Origin: Pukyongiella litopenaei
Lineage (GTDB): Bacteria > Pseudomonadota > Alphaproteobacteria > Rhodobacterales > Rhodobacteraceae
Direction: 5' to 3'
DNA: 64,000 nucleotides
Assembly: GCF_003008555.2 (NCBI RefSeq)
Contig: NZ_CP027665.1
Location: 310,001-374,000 of the forward strand
This document shows positions 37,521 through 44,467 of this stretch, piece by piece. A program made the position numbers and the translations under genes. Position 1 is the first letter of the stretch, and the number at the start of each line of letters is the position of its first letter. The notes under the pieces were generated by a model, which saw only the letters and a program-made list of their open reading frames with translations, ran no database searches and was not told where the DNA came from.

Positions 37521-38761
37521 ATATCCAGGAATTGAGGGTACAGCATCGGGCAAAGCTGAAGGAAGCCCGTGGCCTGTACCGGAAAATCACCGATGACACG
37601 CCCGAGAAAGAGGCGCGGAAAATCGAGCGCGATTTCTACGCCACGTTGTCCGAGGCAGATGACATTCACGATCAAATCGAGGAGGCCAAAGAGGCCCGCT
37701 CTGACGATGGCGACCACCGCCGCCCCCGTGGCGATGACAAAACCGTTGACGGCAGCGGCAACGAAGGCGATGCGCGCGATGCGGCCTTTGGCTTGAAGCC
37801 CGAAGACCGCGTGACGACCTGGGCGCAGGCGAAACAGCCGGACAAGCACAACCTGACCCTTGGGCAGTATCTGGGCGCGATGGTGCGCGGCGCGAAGTCC
37901 GAAGCCGAGAAACGCGCCCTGGCGGAAGGCACCGACAGCGCGGGCGGCTATACCGTGCCGACCATGCTCTCGGCGCAATTGATCGACCTGTTGCGCGCCA
38001 GCTCGGTTGCTATCACAGCAGGTGCTCGCACGGTACCGCTCGGCAGCGACAACAACAACATCGCCAAGCTGGCGTCCGATCCAGTTCCGGCATGGCGGGT
38101 TGAAAACGCGGTGGTTGCCGAGTCCGACCCGACCTTCACCAACGTGCCGCTCGTTCCCAGGTCGCTGGCGGTGTTAACCAAGGTTTCGAGGGAACTGTTC
38201 CAGGACACTCTTAACCTGGACACCGAATTGCCGCGCATCCTCGCAACCGCTCTGGCGAAGGAACTGGACCGCGTTGCCCTGCTGGGCAGCGGCACCGCTC
38301 CTGAACCGGAAGGCATCGCGAACATGACCGGCATCGGTACCACGGCGCATGATGCGGCACTGACCACGTATGCGCCTTTTGTGGCGGCGCGCACTGGCAT
38401 TCTCAGCGCCAATGCCGGCCCGATCTCGGCAATCATCATGCACCCGCGCGACGAAGGCACCCTGACCGGCCTGACCGACAGCACCGGGCAACCCCTGATG
38501 GCACCCAAGGCCGTCGCGGATATTCCCCTGCTGACGACCACGGCAATCCCGGCCGATGGCGGTGCGGGCTCGGATGAATCGACCATCTTTCTCGGTAACT
38601 TCGCTCACCTGATGGTTGGCATTCGTTCCGAGATCCGCGTTGAGGTTCTGAAGGAACGCTACGCCGACAACTATCAGTACGGCCTGTTGGCGCACATGCG
38701 CGCCGATATCGCCGCACAGCATGAAGCGGCCTTCCATACCATCACCGGGGTGCAGGGCTAA
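37517..38761 (+). CDS. Phage major capsid protein, HK97 family
   Basis: 414 residues. The N-terminal ~110 residues are a charged coiled coil (LKEARGLYRKITDDTPEKEA), the usual scaffold-like delta region. The HK97 fold follows (G-G-Y-T-V-P-T-M, P-A-W-R-V-E-N, V-L-T-K-V-S-R-E-L-F-Q-D, and the C-terminal F-L-G-N-F-A-H-L-M-V-G-I-R). No maturation protease or portal gene is next to it. Coupled to the gene before by ATGA and to a small frame after by TAATG. Confidence 0.9.
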   Translation: MNIQELRVQHRAKLKEARGLYRKITDDTPEKEARKIERDFYATLSEADDIHDQIEEAKEARSDDGDHRRPRGDDKTVDGSGNEGDARDAAFGLKPEDRVTTWAQAKQPDKHNLTLGQYLGAMVRGAKSEAEKRALAEGTDSAGGYTVPTMLSAQLIDLLRASSVAITAGARTVPLGSDNNNIAKLASDPVPAWRVENAVVAESDPTFTNVPLVPRSLAVLTKVSRELFQDTLNLDTELPRILATALAKELDRVALLGSGTAPEPEGIANMTGIGTTAHDAALTTYAPFVAARTGILSANAGPISAIIMHPRDEGTLTGLTDSTGQPLMAPKAVADIPLLTTTAIPADGGAGSDESTIFLGNFAHLMVGIRSEIRVEVLKERYADNYQYGLLAHMRADIAAQHEAAFHTITGVQG

Positions 38762-38961
38762 TGGTCAATGGGGTGCGCGTCTGCTCGCAGTTCTTTGCGC
38801 GCACCACTTCCAGCGGGCGGTGGAGTGGACACAAACACCCGCAGCCGGAGCGTGGCGAATACCGTCACGGCTCCGGCCCACGGGGGGGGGGTGGTCAAAT
38901 CTCTGTGACCTATCCGTCCCCAGACCGACGCCCAGGTCATCTTCACGCATCCCCGATTTAG
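38761..38961 (+). CDS. Small open frame after the capsid gene
   Basis: 66 codons beginning in the capsid stop (TAATG). The translation has no family likeness and passes through a run of ten G (about 38882-38891), which produces GGGG. The homopolymer may hide a frameshift or a sequencing error, so this frame may be a broken connector gene or not a gene. Confidence 0.25.
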   Translation: MVNGVRVCSQFFARTTSSGRWSGHKHPQPERGEYRHGSGPRGGGGQISVTYPSPDRRPGHLHASPI

Positions 38962-38980
38962 AAACCTGAGAGGCAGGCAG

Positions 38981-39379
38981 ATGGGACGGAACAGAACACC
39001 CTTGGCAAAGGCGAGGTTGACCGGGGCAGACAGGAAACACCCCGAGCGGTTCAGGGACCGCAGCGAACCCGATGGCGGTGGCCCTCTGGGCAATCCGCCC
39101 GAGTACTTCGACGCGACCCATCGCAGGATTTGGGTCACGTTCATGGAAGAGCTGCCATGGCTGGCGAAAGCTGACCGGGCATTGATCGAGTTGGCTTGCA
39201 TCACGCGGGCGCAGATCGAGGTCGGTGGCGAGGCCGTCACTACGGCGCTGATGCGCGAACATCGGCAACAGCTATCCAGTCTTGGAGCAACACCCGTCAC
39301 GCGTTCCAATGTGGCACCGGCACCGAATGACCCGGACGACGATGATCCCTGGGCGACGTTCATGGAGGGCAACCAATGA
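38981..39379 (+). CDS. Phage terminase small subunit-like (P27 family)
   Basis: 132 residues: basic N-terminus (GRNRTPLAKARLTGADRKHP), G-N-P-P-E-Y-F-D-A-T-H-R-R-I-W, then an E-L-P-W-L-A-K-A-D-R-A-L-I-E-L helix, a pattern seen in P27-type terminase small subunits that recognise phage DNA for packaging. A good site (GAGAGGCAGGCAG) precedes the ATG. The large terminase is not present, so it cannot package by itself. Call rests on pattern, not search. Confidence 0.6.
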   Translation: MGRNRTPLAKARLTGADRKHPERFRDRSEPDGGGPLGNPPEYFDATHRRIWVTFMEELPWLAKADRALIELACITRAQIEVGGEAVTTALMREHRQQLSSLGATPVTRSNVAPAPNDPDDDDPWATFMEGNQ

Positions 39380-39486
39380 CACAATCGGCGAAAGGCGCAC
39401 TCGTCGTTCGGATGGAGGCCAGTCTGCGGAAGTTCGCGCGGCAAATGGCGAAAGGGCGTCAGGCCGCCGAAAGTGCGCCGGGTGAA
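39376..39486 (+). pseudogene. Tape-measure-like N-terminal stub
   Basis: A 36-residue frame starting in the terminase-like stop (ATGA): TQSAKGALVVRMEASLRKFARQ, then MAKGRQAAESAP. The R-M-E-A-S-L-R-K-F-x-R-Q-M-A-K-x-R pattern resembles the beginning of phage tail tape-measure proteins, which run to hundreds of residues. Here it ends at TAG 39486, just before unrelated DNA. A truncation by recombination is the simplest reading. Confidence 0.45.
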
Positions 39487-39534
39487 TAGAGCTCCGCGCT
39501 GAGAAAGGGGTGGCAAATTTTCCGACCCTGCATT

Positions 39535-40392
39535 ATGCGGGTGGCAATCCGCGCCCGCGCTGAAATGCGACTGGCCGAGGAATACGACGCCGCGCAAGAG
39601 CGGGGTGAGGTTCGGACGCAAGCGGACAACCAGCATGTTGTGAGCGACAACAAGCTGTCACCCCAAGACCTTGGCATCCGCCGGGACGAGATTCTTGCTC
39701 CTGTTGCTTTCGCCACGTCCCCCCGCTCCTGGGCGGCGTTGCTAAACTTTGGCCGCCGTGTTCTGTATTACACCACTGACATTAGTGAGGGTGACGGTGC
39801 AGTGTCTGATGAGAGCAAGGCGTACTACTATGCGCTACAAAACGTAGCTCGAGAACGAACAGCAGCTAGTCTAAATCGGCGTCTACTAAAATCCGGAGGG
39901 ATCCAAAGGTGGGACAAATTGACCCTTTGTTCAATCATTGGTTCTGATCCCGGTGATGCACTGAAGTTCGCGGAGGAAGAGTGGCGGAAGCACTATGGCC
40001 CTGCCACTCACAACGGCTTCTCACGAACATGGGAGCAATTGACCTACAAAAGTCTTAACGACACCGACCACTTCAACTTGGCGGTTTGGCAAAAAGTTGA
40101 TGAAAAACAGGTGCTTGTTGCTCTTGCTCTGGGAGCGCCATCAAACCGCCGAAAGTATCTTACTATTAAGTGGATTGAAAGGTACTTCGGGCATAGCTAC
40201 TTAGCCGGTAGAGCGCTGTGGCCGATTTTGACTTGTGCGGAAGAGTATGCAAGGCTTCTCGGAAGCGAAAAGGTGCTGATCAAAGACCCCGTTGACCCAA
40301 GCAAGTACGAGCGATACGGGTATGAACAATTTGCTCATCCAGGCGTTAGGCTTGGGGGCAACTATTATGGGAAGGACATGACATATGGCTGA
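39535..40392 (+). CDS. Chimeric accessory protein: replication-protein-like head, GNAT-like tail
   Basis: 285 residues. Residues 1-54 (IRARAEMRLAEEYDAAQERG, then L-S-P-Q-D-L-G-I) resemble the middle of plasmid/phage proteins with a RAERR-x-G helix. After about residue 54 the composition changes to lower GC and the rest is unrelated. The last 95 residues look like a GNAT acetyltransferase core: V-L-V-A-L-A-L-G-A-P, then R-A-L-W-P-I-L-T-C-A-E-E-Y-A-R-L-L-G, then Y-G-Y-E-Q-F. Its stop overlaps the next gene by 8 nt. Function unknown; fusion by recombination is likely. Confidence 0.5.
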   Translation: MRVAIRARAEMRLAEEYDAAQERGEVRTQADNQHVVSDNKLSPQDLGIRRDEILAPVAFATSPRSWAALLNFGRRVLYYTTDISEGDGAVSDESKAYYYALQNVARERTAASLNRRLLKSGGIQRWDKLTLCSIIGSDPGDALKFAEEEWRKHYGPATHNGFSRTWEQLTYKSLNDTDHFNLAVWQKVDEKQVLVALALGAPSNRRKYLTIKWIERYFGHSYLAGRALWPILTCAEEYARLLGSEKVLIKDPVDPSKYERYGYEQFAHPGVRLGGNYYGKDMTYG

Positions 40393-40606
40393 TAATGCTG
40401 CCAAACCTGTCGTTAGCGATGACATGATGGCTGGGCTTCTGGCTGCCATCAAGCGCGCCGAATCTGTCCCTGCCATCGACACGCTGATTGACAAAATCGA
40501 TGACGAAGACTGGCTTTCCAATGATCCGGACGGATGGAACATCAATGCCGGGTCTGATGAGGGCGAGAGTGAAATCGATTCTCTTGACGAGGTTCAAGCC
40601 GCGTAA
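40385..40606 (+). CDS. Small acidic protein
   Basis: 73 residues, very acidic in the second half (DDEDWLSNDPDGW, then S-D-E-G-E-S-E-I-D). It overlaps the chimeric gene by 8 nt and ends just before a strong terminator, so the two form one unit. A partner, regulator or inhibitor of the upstream protein would fit this layout, but nothing in the sequence proves it. Confidence 0.5.
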   Translation: MADNAAKPVVSDDMMAGLLAAIKRAESVPAIDTLIDKIDDEDWLSNDPDGWNINAGSDEGESEIDSLDEVQAA

Positions 40607-40631
40607 TGCGGGGCATCGATAGGATCAACGT

Positions 40632-40661
40632 AAAACCCCGCTTCCGCGGGGTTTTATTTTT
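40632..40661 (+). terminator. Rho-independent terminator
   Basis: AAAACCCCGC-TTCC-GCGGGGTTTT followed by ATTTTT. Ten-base perfect stem, ending the two-gene unit 39535-40606. Confidence 0.9.
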
Positions 40662-40711
40662 CGCCCCTGCTCTGAGCGGCACGTCGCACGCGGCTAGGTA
40701 GAGGATCGGTT

Positions 40712-40933
40712 TCATTTTCTGAGCCGCACCCCGGCCCCCCCGCCATTTTCCTCGACGAACTCAACGCCAGCGGCTTCGAGGGCGGCGCGAATATTTAAGA
40801 CTGTTCTTGGTCTAAGTTCCTCACCTCTCTCGAGTCGGGCAACCGTATCAGGCGAGACCCCTGCCAGCTTCGCCAGGTCGCGAACACCTAGCCCCGTTGC
40901 TGCTCTGGCCATTTTTGATTGCGTTGCGTTCAT
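40712..40933 (-). CDS. Short XRE-type repressor
   Basis: 73 residues, single HTH (GVRDLAKLAGVSPDTVARLE, then RTVLNIRAALEAAG) and a V-E-F-V-E-E-N-G-G-G-A-G-V tail typical of chromosomal XRE regulators of the bldD/putative antitoxin size. It is divergent from the gene at 41022; two direct repeats lie between. The start MNATQSKM at 40933 is preferred to 41074, as the upstream in-frame part crosses the repeats. Likely autoregulated. Confidence 0.75.
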   Translation of the reverse strand: MNATQSKMARAATGLGVRDLAKLAGVSPDTVARLERGEELRPRTVLNIRAALEAAGVEFVEENGGGAGVRLRK

Positions 40934-40999
40934 ATCGTAACCGTGTTCTGATCTTTTTTGACATTGATGGCGCGCACATCTATCGTAACGGTGTTCTGA
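40933..40999. promoter_or_regulatory. Twin 19-bp operator-like direct repeats
   Basis: TATCGTAACCGTGTTCTGA at 40933-40951 and TATCGTAACGGTGTTCTGA at 40981-40999; 18 of 19 bases are the same, 48 bp apart. They occupy the divergent space between the XRE gene and the gene at 41022, so they are candidate binding sites of the XRE protein. Confidence 0.7.
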
Positions 41000-41021
41000 A
41001 CCCCAATCAAGGATGGACAAG

Positions 41022-41720
41022 ATGACCAACTGCAACGCGGATTCCGCGAACAATACCGGCTTGACCCCCGTCACCGTCGATGCCCCCGGACTAACCTATT
41101 CATTTTATCGGGAGAGTGACGCGGATCTTACAACAATGGAGGGCAGGCTTGAGTGGTTTTGCGCCAATTTCGAGGTTTCGCCGCCAAACCTAGAATATGA
41201 CGAAGATGAGCCCGATGCGATCCTGTTGACGGATGATCTAATGCGGTGGGCCTTGTATGAAGGCGTAAGCTTGGATTGGCTGGTCTGCGGTATGGTTTCC
41301 GGCGTACTGGCTGAGTTCCGAAAAGGGCACTCTTTTGGCGGGCCCAAAAGAAAACTCTACGAAATCATTCGCAAATTAGATGATGCCCAGAAGCAGCAGG
41401 TACTTGACTCCATTGAGGCCAAATCACTCGGACTTCGGGAACTGCATCATCAGTGGCGGATTGCAAGGGACACCTACAACGAGTCAGCCGCACTCGATGG
41501 CACACCGGAGGGTGCCGCCTTGTTCGACCGGATTTTGGAGCTTGAGCAGCAGGCGGCGGACTACGAACCGCAGTCAGTCGAGGACTTCGCGTTCAAGATC
41601 ATCATTGCCGACTGCGATGGCGACATGAACGTCACCGACTGCCAGGTCGAGCTGGCAAACATGGCCTACCGGGTCGCCGGAATCGAGCAGGTTTGCCGGG
41701 GGGTGATCAAAACTAGATGA
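41022..41720 (+). CDS. Hypothetical protein of the prophage/cargo region
   Basis: 232 residues from ATG 41022, preceded by AAGGATGGACAAG. An alternative in-frame ATG is at 41013. It has an acidic stretch (Y-D-E-D-E-P-D-A-I-L-L-T-D-D), a helical middle (LDDAQKQQVLDSIEAKSLGL) and a C-terminal segment V-E-D-F-A-F-K-I-I-I-A-D that is common in small phage-borne proteins. No family is assigned. Divergent with the XRE regulator. Confidence 0.6.
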   Translation: MTNCNADSANNTGLTPVTVDAPGLTYSFYRESDADLTTMEGRLEWFCANFEVSPPNLEYDEDEPDAILLTDDLMRWALYEGVSLDWLVCGMVSGVLAEFRKGHSFGGPKRKLYEIIRKLDDAQKQQVLDSIEAKSLGLRELHHQWRIARDTYNESAALDGTPEGAALFDRILELEQQAADYEPQSVEDFAFKIIIADCDGDMNVTDCQVELANMAYRVAGIEQVCRGVIKTR

Positions 41721-41859
41721 CCCTTTCCCGCCCACACCCACGCCCCAGCTTCATTTTCACAGACACCAAAACTGAAACAGGGGTAGGGGTTGAAATCCGA
41801 AAATTTGTGAAGGGTGAAAGGCGGTGACAAATCCGGTGACAAGCCGGTTTGGAAAGAAA

Positions 41860-41899
41860 CAAGGGGTTGCGGCGGAAGCCGCAACCCCTTGTCTTTTAT
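41860..41899. terminator. Terminator-like hairpin downstream of tRNA-Asn
   Basis: CAAGGGGTTGCGGC-GGAA-GCCGCAACCCCTTG, a 14-bp perfect stem followed by TCTTTTA. It may end transcription from the left (gene ending 41720), and on the other strand it lies just behind the tRNA. Confidence 0.75.
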
Positions 41900-41907
41900 G
41901 AAACTTT

Positions 41908-41982
41908 TGGCTCCGGCGGTAGGGATCGAACCTACGACCAATTGATTAACAGTCAACTGCTCTACCGCTGAGCTACGCCGGA
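41908..41982 (-). tRNA. tRNA-Asn (anticodon GTT)
   Basis: 75 nt in the reverse strand, from TCCGGCG at the 5' end to CCGGAGCCA with the CCA encoded. The acceptor stem pairs, the D arm GTAGCTCAGCGGTAGAGC and T arm GGTTCGATCCCTACC are present, and the anticodon loop is CTGTTAA. tRNA genes are frequent integration targets; the accessory region ends at its 3' side. Confidence 0.95.
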
Positions 41983-42058
41983 ACGGTTCGCGCCGTATAG
42001 CAACCCCGAATTGCCGCGTCCAGAGGGGTCGGAGCAAAATTTTCGCGCTTTTCGCAGC

Positions 42059-42976
42059 TCAGCGCCGGAGCCCGAAACGGACCTCGGGTGACAGCGCTCC
42101 GAGCGGTTCGACCCGTTCGCGCACGGTGAGATCGACCAGGTGGGCAAAGACGTTGCGCGACGCGGCCGGCAACAGCGGTTCCGGTGTGTCGGTATAGATG
42201 CGCCGGGTCAGTTGCCCGGTCGTGGCCGGCCCCTCGCCGAGCCCGTTCAGGATCGACCTTTCGCGCGACAGGCGATGCCCGATCAGCCAGTCGAGCCGGC
42301 CGGCCGGGTCCGTGATCGGTGCGCCGTGGCCCGCATGAAACACCGACCAGTCACGCCCGCGCAGCCGGCGGCAGGACGCCATGAAATCCGTCAGGTCGCC
42401 ATCGGGGGGCGATACCAGTGAACTGGCCCATCCCATGACGTGATCGCCCACGAAACAGATCTCGCCCCAGGCCAGGGCGATATGGTTGCCGATATGGCCG
42501 GGGGTATGGATCACCTCCAGCGCCCAGTCCCCGGTTTCGATCCGGTCCCCGTCGGCAAGCCTCCGGTCGGGCAGAAATCCCGTGTCGATCCCCTCGCCTC
42601 CTCCGGTCATGCCACCGGCCGCCAGATCGGCCATCACGGCGCTGCGACCGGCAACGGCATCGCCAAAGGCCAGCACCGGCGTGCCGGACCGCTCCGCCAG
42701 CGGACGGGCCAGCGGCGAGTGATCGGTATGGGTATGGGTCACGATGACATGGCTGATCCGCTGCCCCGGCGTCACCGCCGAGAGGATCGCTTCGAGATGC
42801 GCCCCGGCCATCGGCCCCGGATCGATCACCGCCAGGTCCCTATCGCCGACAAGGTAGGTGTTGGTGCCGCGATAGGTCATCGGAGACGGGTTCGGCGCCA
42901 CGATCCGCCGCAGCCCCGGCGACAGTGTTACCGGTTGCCCCACAGGCGGGTCGAAATCGTCCGGCGGCTGGGTCAT
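42059..42976 (-). CDS. MBL-fold metallohydrolase
   Basis: 305 residues. The HTHTDHSP motif (H-x-H-x-D-H; about residues 82-87) and later histidines in I-H-T-P-G-H-I-G-N and V-G-D-H-V-M-G-W coordinate two metals. The T-Y-R-G-T-N-T-Y-L-V-G opening and a C-terminal winged-helix-like section (L-T-R-R-I-Y-T-D-T, then V-F-A-H-L) match the LACTB2-like branch of bacteria. Substrate is unknown; hydroxyacylglutathione or nucleic acid have been suggested for relatives. Divergent from the sensor kinase. Confidence 0.87.
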   Translation of the reverse strand: MTQPPDDFDPPVGQPVTLSPGLRRIVAPNPSPMTYRGTNTYLVGDRDLAVIDPGPMAGAHLEAILSAVTPGQRISHVIVTHTHTDHSPLARPLAERSGTPVLAFGDAVAGRSAVMADLAAGGMTGGGEGIDTGFLPDRRLADGDRIETGDWALEVIHTPGHIGNHIALAWGEICFVGDHVMGWASSLVSPPDGDLTDFMASCRRLRGRDWSVFHAGHGAPITDPAGRLDWLIGHRLSRERSILNGLGEGPATTGQLTRRIYTDTPEPLLPAASRNVFAHLVDLTVRERVEPLGALSPEVRFGLRR

Positions 42977-43016
42977 CGCTCTTTTTCTCCTACCTGTGGC
43001 CAGCTAGATTTAGCCC

Positions 43017-44336
43017 ATGCAATTCGGATGGTTCAAACAGTATGTGCCGCGCGGGATCTATGCCCGCGCGGCGCTGATCATCGTGCTGCCGGTCGTTGTG
43101 GTGCAACTGGCGGTTTCGGTGGTTTTCATCCGCCGCCACCTCGAAGACGTCACCTCGCAGATGACCAGCACCCTGGTGCGCGAACTCGACGTGATCGCCG
43201 GGTTCGCCGCGGCCGCGGATTCGCGCGACGAAGCGATGGACGCGATGCAGCCGATCCTGGTCACGCTCCATATCAACGCGCGGTTCGTGCGGCGAGCCGA
43301 CATCCCTTCGCGGGACCGGATCCGCTGGTACGACTATTCGGGCCGGGTCGTCCGGGCCACCCTGCGCAACGACCTGCCGGACGTTCTGGCGGTGATCCAG
43401 CCCGATGACCGGGTGGTGCATCTGTTCGTGGACAGCGACCTGGGACCGGTGCAGATCAGCTTCAACCGCCGCAGGGTTTCCGCCGCCGCCCCGCATCAGC
43501 TGTTCGTGACCATGCTGTTCTTTGGCGGGGTGATGACGCTGATCGCCTATGTCTACATGCGCAATCAGCTGCGGCCGATCAAGAAACTGGCCGAAGCGGC
43601 GGAAGCGTTCGGGCGGGGGCGTTCCGTCCCCTACGCGGCGCGCGGGGCGCTCGAGGTGCGCACCGCGGGCAACGCCTTTCTCGACATGCGCAACCGGATC
43701 GAACGGCAGATCGAACAGCGGACCATGATGCTGTCCGGGGTCAGCCATGACCTGCGCACGCCGCTCACCCGGCTGCGGCTCGGCCTGTCGCTGATCGACG
43801 AGGACGACGCCGGCCCGATGCTCAGGGACGTGGACGAGATGCAGGCGCTGCTCGATGCCTTTCTCGATTTTGCCCGTGGCGCCGCCGAAGGCGATCCCGA
43901 GCGGATCGACCCGATCTCGCTGGCGCGGTCCGTGGTCGAGGACGCGCAACGGCTGGGCCGGCCGGTAAGCCTGGCGACCGTCGAGGGGACCGGCACCGTG
44001 AACCTGCGCCCGGTGGCGCTGCGCCGGGCGCTCGAGAACCTGATCGGCAACGCGGTGCGCTATGGCACGCGGGCCGAGGTTTCGGTGACGCTGACCGAAA
44101 AATCCCTGCGGTTCCGGGTCGAGGATGACGGGCCGGGCATCGCGGCCGAGGACCGGGCCGAGGCGGTCCGGCCGTTTTCGCGCCTCGATCCCGCGCGCAA
44201 CCAGGACAAGGGCAGCGGCGTGGGTCTGGGTCTGGCGATCGTGTCGGACATCGCGCGCGCCCATGGCGGCGTGCTGCGGCTGGGCACGAGCGACCGGCTG
44301 GGCGGCCTGATGGCGGATATCGTGATCGGCCGCTGA
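43017..44336 (+). CDS. EnvZ-like sensor histidine kinase
   Basis: 439 residues. Transmembrane segments at about 17-38 and 161-180 enclose a periplasmic domain; a HAMP linker follows; His244 in SGVSHDLRTPLTRLRL is the phosphoacceptor; N box NLIGNAVRYG and G boxes DDGPGIAAED and SGVGLGLAI complete the kinase. The HisKA sequence is of the EnvZ/OmpR type. No response regulator gene is adjacent on either side, so it is an orphan in this window. Confidence 0.9.
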   Translation: MQFGWFKQYVPRGIYARAALIIVLPVVVVQLAVSVVFIRRHLEDVTSQMTSTLVRELDVIAGFAAAADSRDEAMDAMQPILVTLHINARFVRRADIPSRDRIRWYDYSGRVVRATLRNDLPDVLAVIQPDDRVVHLFVDSDLGPVQISFNRRRVSAAAPHQLFVTMLFFGGVMTLIAYVYMRNQLRPIKKLAEAAEAFGRGRSVPYAARGALEVRTAGNAFLDMRNRIERQIEQRTMMLSGVSHDLRTPLTRLRLGLSLIDEDDAGPMLRDVDEMQALLDAFLDFARGAAEGDPERIDPISLARSVVEDAQRLGRPVSLATVEGTGTVNLRPVALRRALENLIGNAVRYGTRAEVSVTLTEKSLRFRVEDDGPGIAAEDRAEAVRPFSRLDPARNQDKGSGVGLGLAIVSDIARAHGGVLRLGTSDRLGGLMADIVIGR

Positions 44337-44429
44337 CCGTCGTCCCTTCCCGCCCAGCCCGCCCCTTCTTGCCCAGCCCGGCAGACCTCTGCCCGCAGCA
44401 CAAACGCGCATTGATCCGGGCCACAACAA

Positions 44430-44450
44430 TTGGTAACAAATTCTTACCAA
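44430..44450. promoter_or_regulatory. Inverted repeat upstream of lldD
   Basis: TTGGTAA-CAAATTC-TTACCAA, seven-base arms, 18 nt before the lldD start. The TGGT/ACCA arms resemble sites of FadR-type GntR regulators such as LldR. Confidence 0.6.
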
Positions 44451-44467
44451 ATTCGGAGAACCTCCCC

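Noticed and set aside
41721-41860. Possible integrase end next to tRNA-Asn
   Set aside because: The frame is short and has no recombinase motif; only position suggested it.
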